From assembly GCA_051954935.1 (NCBI GenBank), contig JBQCHG010000064.1, positions 1 through 26,643 on the forward strand: a DNA stretch of 26,643 nt, in the 5' to 3' direction. Source of the stretch: 66-474 sp051954935 (GTDB lineage: Bacteria; Pseudomonadota; Gammaproteobacteria; Xanthomonadales; Rhodanobacteraceae). A model generated the notes under the pieces. That model saw only the letters and a list, made by a program, of their open reading frames with translations. It was not told where the DNA came from and ran no database searches. The position numbers were made by a program, and so were the translations under genes. Below, one piece after another: positions 13,794 through 20,734 of this stretch; the stretch's first letter is position 1; every line of letters starts with the position of its first letter.

Positions 13794-14902
13794 CCGTAGC
13801 GCACCTGCTCGCCGTGGTCCATGCGCGCCAGCCGGTCCACGCGCGCGAAGACCCCGTCCACGAAGCGGTTGCGGTGGCGATACCACAGGTTGTTACCGAG
13901 CATCCGGCTGCCGAGTCGCGCCTTTTCCTGGTGCAGGCCCTGGCCGCTTTCGTACACGGGAATGCGCTGCGCGATGCAGTGGCGAACGTTCTCCAGCCAG
14001 CTCACGTGGTAGAGGTTGTAACGCGGGCGCGCCTGCGGGTCGGCACCGAAGAACTTGTCCAGCAGCCGCGTGGAATCCTGCAACACCAGGTTGAACGCGA
14101 GCAGGGTTTCGCCTTCCAGGTAGGTTGCGCAGAACGCGCGGCCAGGCATTTCGTGCAGCACGTTCTCGAAGTAGGCGGCATTCAATTCCTCGAACTGGAA
14201 CTCGGCATTCGCCAGGGTCGCGCGATACAGCCGCAGCACTTCGTCGCGAACGCCTTCCAGGTCGGTGCGCCATTCGATCTTCAGCCCGGAAGCCGCACGC
14301 CATTTGCGCCGCAAATCCTTGCGCGTGGCCGGACCCAGCGAGGCGAGATAGCCATCGAGATCGGTGTAAGGCACTTCGAGCATGGCACCCGGCAGGCCCG
14401 GCATGGGCCGCAGGCCGTGACGCGGCAGCACGCGAGTCCAGAGCACTTCCGAATCGGCCGCGTCCTTGACCGCCAGCATCTGCGCGTGTTCGCGCCCGGC
14501 CAGCGCTTCCATTTCGGCGAGGATCGCCCCCAGCCATTGCGCGCGTTCGTGTTCACCACCCGATGTGTCGAAGCCCACGCTGCAGCGTTCGGTCACGGGC
14601 GAACCAAGCGCCAGCATCGGGATGCGCAGCAGCCGCGGGAGCAGTTTTGCGGCGGCTTCGGTGATGCGCTTCAGCGCGCCGGAAACGGTGGTATCCAGCC
14701 GGTAGTCGGTGAGGAACGCAGGAACCGCCGCGAGGAGGCGCCCGTTTTCGCGCACCACGAAATAGACAAAGCGAAAGCCCGGCAGTCGTGCGCGCTCGAT
14801 CGCGCGCAGGTAGAACCAGTCTTCCAGCTCACCCGGAAAGAGGCGGTTCCACTGCGAGGGTTCCACCGCCTCGATGGAGTCGAGCGCGAGCGTTTCGATC
14901 AT
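13790..14902 (-). CDS. FemAB-like GNAT family acyltransferase
   Basis: This 370-residue protein of the FemAB/BioF2-like branch of the GNAT fold (Acetyltransf_6-type) transfers an acyl or aminoacyl group to an amine. Two GNAT-like halves are visible. The N-terminal half has FVVRENGRLLAAVPAF at 48-63. The C-terminal half contains the basic RKDLRRKWR patch at 194-202, a motif common in this family, and the closing YESGQGLHQEKARLG at 317-331. It overlaps the hydrolase stop upstream and the transporter A start downstream, both as ATGA. With a dedicated ACP two genes on, an ACP-bound acyl donor is plausible; aminoacyl-tRNA or acyl-CoA are alternatives. The true substrate is unknown. Confidence 0.82.
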   Translation of the reverse strand: MIETLALDSIEAVEPSQWNRLFPGELEDWFYLRAIERARLPGFRFVYFVVRENGRLLAAVPAFLTDYRLDTTVSGALKRITEAAAKLLPRLLRIPMLALGSPVTERCSVGFDTSGGEHERAQWLGAILAEMEALAGREHAQMLAVKDAADSEVLWTRVLPRHGLRPMPGLPGAMLEVPYTDLDGYLASLGPATRKDLRRKWRAASGLKIEWRTDLEGVRDEVLRLYRATLANAEFQFEELNAAYFENVLHEMPGRAFCATYLEGETLLAFNLVLQDSTRLLDKFFGADPQARPRYNLYHVSWLENVRHCIAQRIPVYESGQGLHQEKARLGSRMLGNNLWYRHRNRFVDGVFARVDRLARMDHGEQVRYG

Positions 14903-15768
14903 GCGATCGGCGCGACCACCGCCGACGCGAGCGGTTGGTCGGTGCGCTCGCGCAGCGCACGCTCGAAGAATTCGGCCGAACGCGCGATCACCTTGTCGCG
15001 TTCGCCATCCACCGTGATCATGTGATAGCTGTCGGTGAGCAGCACGGTTTCGCTCGGCGCCGATACGCGGCGCTCGATCAGTTGCGCATTGCGGACGCTG
15101 GCGATGTCATCGTCGGCCGAGTGCATGATCAGGCACGGCGCACGCACCTTGTGCAGCCGCGGGCGCACGTTCCAGACCAGCTTGTGGAACTCGGCGAGCG
15201 ACGGCCACGGATTGCCGGGCAGGCCGGCCATGTCGCTCTGGCCCTCGAACATCGCGCCGGCGATCCGCGCGCGCACGCGTTCGTCCTTGATGCCGTAGGG
15301 GAAGCTCTCCATGAATCGGCGATTCTTGAACAGGCCCATGCCGCACGCCAGCGGCAGCATGAACGACAACCGCGCCATCTTCGGAATGGTCCAACCGTCG
15401 TAGAAGAAGGTGCTGCCGTACAGGCCCAGGCCCGCGACGTGCTGCGGGCGGTCTATCGCCAATTGCAGCGCCAGCACCGCGCCCATCGAAAGGCCGGCCA
15501 CGAACAGGTGATCCACGTCACGCAACAGTTTGTCAGCGGCCGCATGCACGCTTTCGCGCCAGTCGCGCCAGCCGGTCTTCAGCAGGTCGGCTTCGCTGCC
15601 GCAGTGGCCGGCGAGCTGCATGCCATAGACGGTGTACCCGGCGCGATGCAGGCCTTTGCCCACGAAACGCATCTCGGCGGGCGTGCCGGTGAGGCCGTGG
15701 ATGAGCAGCACGCCGCTGCTGCCGCCGGGCAGCAGGAAGTCCGCCTGCTTGATCATGGACTGGGTCAT
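14899..15768 (-). CDS. Alpha/beta hydrolase, carboxylesterase/lipase-like
   Basis: This 289-residue cytoplasmic hydrolase has an intact serine triad: nucleophile S94 in GLSMGA, an aspartate in the ADDD cluster at 218-221, and H249 in SYHMITVDG. The oxyanion region HGLTGTP at 24-30 matches Est30-like carboxylesterases and monoacylglycerol lipase-type enzymes. In this operon it could act as a thioesterase or esterase that trims or releases an acylated product. ATG at 15768 was taken as the start; a second ATG four codons on is possible. It lies 7 nt after transporter B and overlaps the next gene in ATGA. Confidence 0.85.
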   Translation of the reverse strand: MTQSMIKQADFLLPGGSSGVLLIHGLTGTPAEMRFVGKGLHRAGYTVYGMQLAGHCGSEADLLKTGWRDWRESVHAAADKLLRDVDHLFVAGLSMGAVLALQLAIDRPQHVAGLGLYGSTFFYDGWTIPKMARLSFMLPLACGMGLFKNRRFMESFPYGIKDERVRARIAGAMFEGQSDMAGLPGNPWPSLAEFHKLVWNVRPRLHKVRAPCLIMHSADDDIASVRNAQLIERRVSAPSETVLLTDSYHMITVDGERDKVIARSAEFFERALRERTDQPLASAVVAPIA

Positions 15769-15775
15769 CAGCGCA

Positions 15776-16147
15776 TCATCCCAATTGTTGCCCGCACACC
15801 AGCGCTACGCCGATCACGATCGCGGCGGTGCCCAGCCAGCGCCGCAGCGACACCTGCTCGCGCAGGATCCAGCGGCTGGCCAGCACCACGCCCACGTAGG
15901 AGAGCGCGGCGACGGGAAAGGCGAAGCTCAGCGGCGCGCGCGACAGCGCGGCGAACCACAACACGAACTCCACCGCATAGACAAGGACGCCCACCGCGAT
16001 CCACCGCGAGCCGATCACCCGCTGCAGCAACCCGGTAATGCCGCGCGGCTGGGGGGCGTCGTGGTGGCCCACGCCGAGCTTGAAGCACACCTGCCCGATC
16101 ACGTCGCAGGTGACGGAGCCGAGCAGCAGGAGAAGGGTGAGGGACAT
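15776..16147 (-). CDS. SMR/EamA-like small membrane transporter B
   Basis: This 123-residue protein has four predicted membrane helices (about 2-20, 48-69, 72-95 and 103-120), the classic SMR size. Its first helix reads CDVIGQVCFK, close to AEVIGTTLMK of EmrE, with aspartate D15 in place of the essential Glu14. It is clearly different from transporter A, which keeps a glutamate there, so the two probably form an asymmetric pair, as ArnE/ArnF or other paired SMR proteins do. The ATG at 16147 follows the ureohydrolase-like stop by 8 nt. A longer upstream reading overlaps that gene and is rejected. Confidence 0.8.
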   Translation of the reverse strand: MSLTLLLLLGSVTCDVIGQVCFKLGVGHHDAPQPRGITGLLQRVIGSRWIAVGVLVYAVEFVLWFAALSRAPLSFAFPVAALSYVGVVLASRWILREQVSLRRWLGTAAIVIGVALVCGQQLG

Positions 16148-16155
16148 CGTGGCGA

Positions 16156-17088
16156 TTATGGCAAAACACTGGTGTTGCAGGCTGCGAAAAGGGTTGCGGC
16201 GAGTACGCGATCCACTTGCGAATTGCGCGCCAGCTCGGATCGCTGCACCTGCGCGCGCCGGGGTTGATCCATGCGTGACTCGACCCGCTTGAAAACGTTC
16301 CGGTGCGCGGGCGGCGAGTATTCGCCGCAGACATCCGCGCCAAGCACGCGCTTGCGTGTGCCGACCGCTTCGATCACCGCCGACACCGCGTTCAGCGGCA
16401 TGCGGCCCTGATCCCAGTTGGTCAATGCTTCGTGCTCGGGCAGCACGTCCTTGTCCAGCGTGATCCACACTGCTTCAGTAGGCAGTGCGGCCGTGACCGC
16501 AGCGCAAGCATCGGCGAGCTGCCTTTCGGCGAGGTTTCGCCAATGCAGGGCGCCCTCGCGCCATTCATGACCGGGGCCGTCCGCGATGCGGCGGGTGCGC
16601 GAGGGCGCGTGCTGCCAGGGGAATAGCGCGAGCCGGCCGGAATCCAGCGCGGCCAGATTGCCGCCCTTGCGGCCCGGATTGACCAGGTCGTCGCTGCAAG
16701 GGCCGACCGTCACCACCCGCTGCACGTTCGGCAGTTCCAGGACGCGGTTGACCCAGGAACCGCAATGCCAACGGGGCGCGAGGCGCACCCAGTCCGGGTG
16801 GTTGTCCAGATGCAGGATGCTGACCGGCTCTGCGATGCGACCGATCAGCAGCGCGGCAAGATGGTGGTAATCCCCCGAGCCCATGAACGTGATCGAGGGC
16901 CGGGGATCGCCCGCCTGCACGATGCGTTCGCGCGCGGCCTGGATCGTCTTGCCGCGACTCCACAGCCGCAGCGCGGGCCCGAGATCGCGCAGGTCCAAGA
17001 CCGATACGGAATCCCACGGCGCCGCTTCGCGCAGCGCCCCCACGTCCACGCTGCCGTCGGTGTCGAGGATGCGGAGGTGGGCGGGCAT
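16156..17088 (-). CDS. Arginase/ureohydrolase-like metalloenzyme
   Basis: This 310-residue protein resembles the arginase-agmatinase-deacetylase fold. Likely di-manganese ligands are H75 or H76 in GSGDYHHL, D95, H97 and D99 in HLDNHPD, and D212 and D214 in TLDKDVLPEH. An HCGSW block at 108-112 sits where ureohydrolases have a substrate-proximal histidine. The first motif departs from the usual GGDHS and the third from SxDxDxxDP, so it is a divergent member whose substrate could be a guanidino compound or an N-acylated amine. It is the first gene of the operon. On its strand TAGAAT ends only 5 nt before the ATG at 17088, which would give a leaderless transcript. It starts 51 nt after the GatB/YqeY stop. 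Confidence 0.75.
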   Translation of the reverse strand: MPAHLRILDTDGSVDVGALREAAPWDSVSVLDLRDLGPALRLWSRGKTIQAARERIVQAGDPRPSITFMGSGDYHHLAALLIGRIAEPVSILHLDNHPDWVRLAPRWHCGSWVNRVLELPNVQRVVTVGPCSDDLVNPGRKGGNLAALDSGRLALFPWQHAPSRTRRIADGPGHEWREGALHWRNLAERQLADACAAVTAALPTEAVWITLDKDVLPEHEALTNWDQGRMPLNAVSAVIEAVGTRKRVLGADVCGEYSPPAHRNVFKRVESRMDQPRRAQVQRSELARNSQVDRVLAATLFAACNTSVLP

Positions 17089-17093
17089 TCGCG

Positions 17094-17099
17094 ATTCTA
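17094..17099 (-). promoter_or_regulatory. Candidate -10 element TAGAAT for the seven-gene operon
   Basis: On the minus strand TAGAAT (17099-17094) lies 5 nt before the ATG at 17088, so transcription would begin at or next to the start codon. No convincing -35 element and no ribosome binding site are seen. It suggests that the operon has its own promoter rather than depending on read-through from rpsU-yqeY. Confidence 0.4.
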
Positions 17100-17139
17100 G
17101 GCGCGAAACGCTTGGCTTTCGCTTTGCGGAACCCGCGCG

Positions 17140-17589
17140 TCAGCCTGCGAGCTTCGCCTTCACCCGTTGCGACAGCGCGCCGAAATCGGCGCGGCCGGCG
17201 GCGCGCTCCTTCAGCAGGGCCATCACCTTGCCCATGTCGCGCGCGGAGGTTGCGCCGGAATCGGCGACGGCGGAGGCGATCAGTGCATCGATTTCCGCAT
17301 CCGACAGTTGCGCCGGCAGGTAGGACTCGATCACGCCGATCTCGTAGCGCTCCTGCGCGGCCAGGTCCTCGCGGCCGGCGCTTTCGTATTGCGACACCGA
17401 ATCGCGGCGCTGCTTCAGCATTTTCTCCAGCACGTGCAGCACCTGGGCGTCGTCCAGCTGGATGCGCTCGTCCACCTCGCGCTGCTTGATCGCGGCCTGT
17501 ACCAGCCGGATCGTGCCCAGGCGCGGCTTGTCGCCGGACTTCATCGCGGCTTTCATCTCGTCGCCGAGGCGGGTCTTCAGGGCGCTCAT
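17140..17589 (-). CDS. yqeY: GatB/YqeY domain protein
   Basis: This 149-residue protein of the GatB/YqeY family is related to the tail domain of the amidotransferase subunit GatB and may bind tRNA; its exact job is not known. The canonical start LKTRLGDEMKAAMKSGDK, the central YLPAQLSDAEI block and the DMGKVMALLKERAAGRADF end are all present. The ATG at 17589 is preceded by AGAGGA at a good distance. It is downstream of rpsU with a hairpin terminator between them, the usual gammaproteobacterial order. Normally dnaG would follow, but here an unrelated operon does. Confidence 0.93.
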   Translation of the reverse strand: MSALKTRLGDEMKAAMKSGDKPRLGTIRLVQAAIKQREVDERIQLDDAQVLHVLEKMLKQRRDSVSQYESAGREDLAAQERYEIGVIESYLPAQLSDAEIDALIASAVADSGATSARDMGKVMALLKERAAGRADFGALSQRVKAKLAG

Positions 17590-17630
17590 CGGATCATTCC
17601 TCTACAAGGGAATCGCGGAGCCAGAAACGC

Positions 17631-17660
17631 AAAAGGCCGGCGCGCGCGAGCGGGCCGGCC
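17631..17660 (-). terminator. Hairpin with T-run between rpsU and yqeY
   Basis: Read on the minus strand, GGCCGGC (17660-17654) pairs with GCCGGCC (17641-17635) across a 12-nt loop, then TTTT follows. It lies 24 nt after the rpsU stop and would lower expression of yqeY relative to rpsU. This resembles the internal terminator that follows rpsU in the E. coli rpsU-dnaG-rpoD operon. Confidence 0.7.
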
Positions 17661-17684
17661 GGATGCATGCAAATCGCGCGAATC

Positions 17685-17900
17685 TTAGTAGAGCCGTTCG
17701 CGACGCGTCACTTCGCGCGACAGACGGCGCAGATGGCGCTTCACTGCCGCAGCGCGCTTGCGCTTGCGTTCCTGGGTCGGCTTTTCGTAGAACTCGCGCT
17801 TGCGGGTTTCGGCGAGCACGCCGGCCTTCTCGCAGGTGCGCTTGAAGCGGCGCAGGGCGATTTCGAAGGGTTCGTTCTCGCGAACCTTGACGCTGGGCAT
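17685..17900 (-). CDS. rpsU: 30S ribosomal protein S21
   Basis: S21 is a small basic protein of the 30S platform near the anti-Shine-Dalgarno region and helps in initiation. The 71-residue sequence has the canonical start PSVKVRENEPFEIALRRFKR, the conserved FYEKPTQERKRK block and the basic REVTRRERLY tail. GGAG sits 5-8 nt before the ATG at 17900. It is divergent from tsaD, as in many gammaproteobacteria, and a good promoter lies inside the tsaD start region. A terminator after the gene separates it from yqeY. Confidence 0.97.
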   Translation of the reverse strand: MPSVKVRENEPFEIALRRFKRTCEKAGVLAETRKREFYEKPTQERKRKRAAAVKRHLRRLSREVTRRERLY

Positions 17901-17915
17901 ATCGGCTCCACTTGC

Positions 17916-17921
17916 TAAACT
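17916..17921 (+). promoter_or_regulatory. Candidate extended -10 element for tsaD
   Basis: TG (17913-17914), one base and then TAAACT (17916-17921) make an extended -10 element. Transcription would start near 17928, leaving a leader of about 29 nt to the GTG at 17957. No good -35 element is seen at normal spacing. Confidence 0.4.
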
Positions 17922-17939
17922 GCCCGGCCTGTTCCGGGC
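17922..17939 (-). promoter_or_regulatory. Hairpin in the rpsU leader
   Basis: Arms GCCCGG (17922-17927) and CCGGGC (17934-17939) with a 6-nt loop fall in the predicted rpsU 5' leader, about 20 nt before the ribosome binding site. Its place could allow feedback control of rpsU, or it may simply be part of the divergent promoter region. Evidence is structural only. Confidence 0.35.
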
Positions 17940-17948
17940 GAGCCGCGA

Positions 17949-17978
17949 AGTATAGCGTGTCCACGAGCCAGTTTTCAA
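17949..17978 (-). promoter_or_regulatory. rpsU promoter TTGAAA-N18-TATACT
   Basis: On the minus strand a -35 element TTGAAA (17978-17973) and a -10 element TATACT (17954-17949) are 18 bp apart. Transcription would start near 17942, giving a leader of about 42 nt to the rpsU ATG. The promoter overlaps the first codons of the divergent tsaD gene (GTG at 17957). Confidence 0.6.
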
Positions 17979-19006
17979 AGCCCGTGCTGGGCATCGAATC
18001 CTCCTGCGACGAAACCGGGGTGGCGGTCTACCAGCCCGGCCGCGGGCTGCTGGCCCATGCCCTGTATTCGCAGGTGGCCCTGCACGCCGAATATGGCGGC
18101 GTGGTGCCGGAGCTGGCCAGCCGGGATCACGTCCGCAAGCTGCTGCCGTTGCTGCACCAGACCCTGGACGAGGCCGGGCTTTCCGCGAATGATCTGGGCG
18201 GGGTGGCCTACACCTCCGGCCCCGGCCTGATCGGCGCGTTGCTGGTCGGTGCCTCGCTGGCGCGGGCACTGGCCTGGGCCCTCGAGGTGCCGGCGATCGG
18301 GGTCCACCACATGGAGGGGCATCTGCTGGCGCCGCTGCTGGAAGAACTGCCCCCCGAGGTCGAACCACTGAAGCCGCCGTTCGTGGCCTTGCTGGTGTCC
18401 GGCGGGCATTCGATGCTGGTCGGCGTGGAGGCGATCGGCCGCTATCAAATCCTGGGCGATACCCTGGACGATGCCGCCGGCGAGGCTTTCGACAAGACCG
18501 CCAAGCTGATGGGCCTGCCTTATCCGGGCGGCCCGCACCTGGCGAAGCTCGCCGAAAGCGGCCGGCCGGATGCGTTCAGGTTTTCGCGGCCGATGACCGA
18601 CCGGCCCGGGCTGGATTTCAGCTTCTCCGGGCTGAAGACGCAGGTGCTGCTGGCCTGGCGCGATTCGGATCGCTCGGAGCAGACTCGTGCCGACATCGCG
18701 CGCGGCTTCGAGGACGCGATCGTCGAGACGCTGGCGATCAAGTGCCGCCGCGCCTTGGCGCAAACCGGCTACGACAGGCTGGTGGTTGCGGGCGGCGTGG
18801 GCGCGAACAGGAAGCTGCGCGCGCAACTGGCGCAAGCGGGCGAGCGCGAAGGCTTTCGCACCTATTTCCCGCGCCTCGCTTTCTGCACCGACAACGGTGC
18901 GATGATCGCGCTGGCCGGCGCGCTGCGCCTCGCCGCAGGCCAGGTGCAGGGGCCGGAGATCGTGGTAAAGCCGCGGTGGGATCTGGAGAGTCTGGCGGCC
19001 ATATAG
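17957..19006 (+). CDS. tsaD: tRNA threonylcarbamoyladenosine transferase TsaD
   Basis: TsaD transfers the threonylcarbamoyl group to A37 of ANN-decoding tRNAs, acting with TsaB and TsaE. The 349-residue ASKHA-fold protein has the N-terminal GIESSCDET motif, metal-binding histidines H118 and H122 in HHMEGH, and metal-binding D312 in FCTDNGAM. LVSGGHS, the DDAAGEAFDK block and the FSFSGLKTQ block are also present. GTG at 17957 was chosen because it places GIESSCDET about ten residues in, as in homologues. A TTG at 17912 would add 15 residues that overlap the promoter region. It is divergent from rpsU and upstream of folB and folK. Confidence 0.96.
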   Translation: MSTSQFSKPVLGIESSCDETGVAVYQPGRGLLAHALYSQVALHAEYGGVVPELASRDHVRKLLPLLHQTLDEAGLSANDLGGVAYTSGPGLIGALLVGASLARALAWALEVPAIGVHHMEGHLLAPLLEELPPEVEPLKPPFVALLVSGGHSMLVGVEAIGRYQILGDTLDDAAGEAFDKTAKLMGLPYPGGPHLAKLAESGRPDAFRFSRPMTDRPGLDFSFSGLKTQVLLAWRDSDRSEQTRADIARGFEDAIVETLAIKCRRALAQTGYDRLVVAGGVGANRKLRAQLAQAGEREGFRTYFPRLAFCTDNGAMIALAGALRLAAGQVQGPEIVVKPRWDLESLAAI

Positions 19007-19036
19007 CGCTGCATACAAAGCCACCCGGTAATTGCT

Positions 19037-19122
19037 CGTCATTCCGGCGCAGCCGGAATCCAGTAGCGATTACGCTCATAGGCGCCAAACCCCCACCAAG
19101 CCCGACCTACGCCGGGACGACG
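19037..19122. repeat. 86-bp REP/MITE-like element with terminal inverted repeats
   Basis: The element begins with CGTCATTCCGGCG (19037-19049) and ends with CGCCGGGACGACG (19110-19122), an inverted copy with two mismatches. An internal perfect hairpin, ATTCCGGC (19041-19048) and GCCGGAAT (19052-19059) around a 3-nt loop, is embedded in the left end. CGTCATTCCGGCG-type palindromes are widespread dispersed repeats in xanthomonads and other proteobacteria. It fills most of the tsaD-folB gap and carries no gene of its own. Confidence 0.65.
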
Positions 19123-19163
19123 GCTCTCTTAACCTTCTCGCAATCCGGATTTCTACGACTCCC

Positions 19164-19523
19164 ATGGACATCGTCTTCATCGAAGCGCTCACCATCCACA
19201 CGGTGATCGGCATCTACGACTGGGAGCGGCGGGTGCGCCAGCCGGTCACGCTGGATATCGAAATGGGTTTCGACAACACGAAGCCCTCCGCGAGCGAACG
19301 CATCGAAGACACGCTGGACTACAAGCGCGTTTCCAAGCGGCTGATCGCCTTCGTCGAGGCTTCCGAATTCCAGCTGGTCGAGACCCTGGCCGAGCGCTGT
19401 GCCCAGATCCTGCGCGAGGAATTCGGCGTGGCGTGGCTGCGCCTGAAACTGTCCAAGCCCGGCGCGGTGCGTGGTGCGAAGGCGGTGGGTGTGTTGATCG
19501 AGCGCGGGGAGCGGTCGGCCTGA
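19164..19523 (+). CDS. folB: Dihydroneopterin aldolase
   Basis: FolB cleaves 7,8-dihydroneopterin to 6-hydroxymethyl-dihydropterin in folate synthesis. The 119-residue protein shows the family start DIVFIEALTIHTVIGIYDWE with the active-site glutamate region, LVETLAER at 71-78, and the LSKPGAVRGAKAVGV block with the catalytic lysine near residue 98. ATG at 19164 gives the standard N-terminus; no strong ribosome binding site is visible. It is followed 1 nt later by folK, the next enzyme in the pathway, so the two are co-translated. Confidence 0.95.
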   Translation: MDIVFIEALTIHTVIGIYDWERRVRQPVTLDIEMGFDNTKPSASERIEDTLDYKRVSKRLIAFVEASEFQLVETLAERCAQILREEFGVAWLRLKLSKPGAVRGAKAVGVLIERGERSA

Positions 19524-19524
19524 G

Positions 19525-20001
19525 ATGACGCGCGCCTGGCTCAGCCTCGGTTCCAATCTCGAGCCGGAGAGGCATCTGCGCGCCGCGTTGCGTGAGTTGC
19601 GTGAGCGCTTCGGCGCGTTGCGCGTCTCCCGGGTGTACGAATCCGAAGCGGTGGGCTTCGACGGGCCGCCGTTCTGGAACCTCGCCGTGGGGTTGGAAAG
19701 CGACATCGATCCGGATGCCTTGAGCGCGTGGTTGCATGAACTTGAAGATCGCCTGGGGCGTCGCCGCGACCAGCCGCGCTACGCCGACCGTACGCTGGAC
19801 ATCGATGTCGTCGCGTTCGGTTCGCAAACGCTGGACCGCCCGGAATGGAAGCAGGCGTTCCTGCTCGCGCCGCTGACGGAAATCGAACCCCGGTTGCCGG
19901 TGCCTGAAGGCAACGAAACGGTCGGCGACCGCTGGTGTCGCATGCAGGACTCCGAAGACACAGCATCGCTGCGCCAGCTGGATGTTGACCTGCTGCGCTG
20001 A
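19525..20001 (+). CDS. folK: 6-hydroxymethyl-7,8-dihydropterin pyrophosphokinase
   Basis: FolK adds a pyrophosphate from ATP to the folB product, the step before dihydropteroate synthase. The 158-residue protein has the N-terminal AWLSLGSNLEPERHLR block, VYESEAVGFDGPPFWN with the pterin-binding aromatic residues, and the signature RYADRTLDIDVVAFG with the two magnesium-binding aspartates. It is translated from an ATG one base after folB. It converges on the EcsC gene with a single base between the two stop codons, so no separate terminator fits there. Confidence 0.95.
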   Translation: MTRAWLSLGSNLEPERHLRAALRELRERFGALRVSRVYESEAVGFDGPPFWNLAVGLESDIDPDALSAWLHELEDRLGRRRDQPRYADRTLDIDVVAFGSQTLDRPEWKQAFLLAPLTEIEPRLPVPEGNETVGDRWCRMQDSEDTASLRQLDVDLLR

Positions 20002-20002
20002 T

Positions 20003-20665
20003 TTACAGCCCGGCCTCGCGCGCCAACTGATCCATCCTTCGCGCCGGAACTTCGGTGCTGCGTGCGCTTTCGAACGCGATTTCGTGCGAGAACATCGCGA
20101 TCGCGGTGCGTGCGACCTGGCGCGTGTCCAGCCACGCGTAGGCGCCCACGCCGGCCGCTCCGATCGCCGGCAACAGTCGCGACAATCCATTGCGCAGCGC
20201 GCGCTGCGAAAGGTGCACGCCGATGCGCTCGGTGACCGTGCGCAGCGCGTGCGCGGTGGCGTGGCGCACCACGAAGCGTTCGCCCGCGCGCACCACGAGA
20301 TCGCGCACCGCCTGCGCCGCCGTGTGGCGGAACAGGCAATACAACATCTGCTCGCGCGTGAGCGCGGATTTCTGTCCGAACGCACCTGCGATATCGGCCA
20401 CCATCTTCGCCTGGATCCTCCAGATGGTCACGAGCTCGGGCAGCACCGTCAGCCAGCCCAACGGACCGGGAGGCAGCGACAGCGACGCCGAAGTCAGGAA
20501 TGCGCGGCGCCGCGCATGGGCGGCGATGATCTCGGCACGCATGCGAGGCGACACCGAGGGCGGCTCGACGCTGCGCGGAATATCGCCGAGGAAATCAAGA
20601 ATGATGCGGGCGATGCGGGAGGCCTGGGGCGCGGAAACGGGTGCAGTCGTGGTAATGGCGTTCAT
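20003..20665 (-). CDS. EcsC family protein
   Basis: This 220-residue protein resembles the EcsC family (named after the third gene of the Bacillus ecs ABC cluster), whose function is not known. The characteristic stretch PPGPLGWLTVLPELVTIW with a following AKMVADIAGAFG is visible at about residues 65-95. A second region with hydrophobic Ala/Gly stretches (LPAIGAAGVGAYAWLDT) may associate with membranes. The ATG at 20665 was chosen; a GTG at 20689 would add eight residues but has GAGG directly against it, too close for use. It lies downstream of the pteridine reductase-like gene on the same strand and may be co-transcribed with it. Confidence 0.75.
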   Translation of the reverse strand: MNAITTTAPVSAPQASRIARIILDFLGDIPRSVEPPSVSPRMRAEIIAAHARRRAFLTSASLSLPPGPLGWLTVLPELVTIWRIQAKMVADIAGAFGQKSALTREQMLYCLFRHTAAQAVRDLVVRAGERFVVRHATAHALRTVTERIGVHLSQRALRNGLSRLLPAIGAAGVGAYAWLDTRQVARTAIAMFSHEIAFESARSTEVPARRMDQLAREAGL

Positions 20666-20734
20666 CGGATGCGGCAACGGGTGCGACACCCCTCAGCGTG
20701 ACAGATTGCAGTTCAAGAACACATGAACGCGTGC

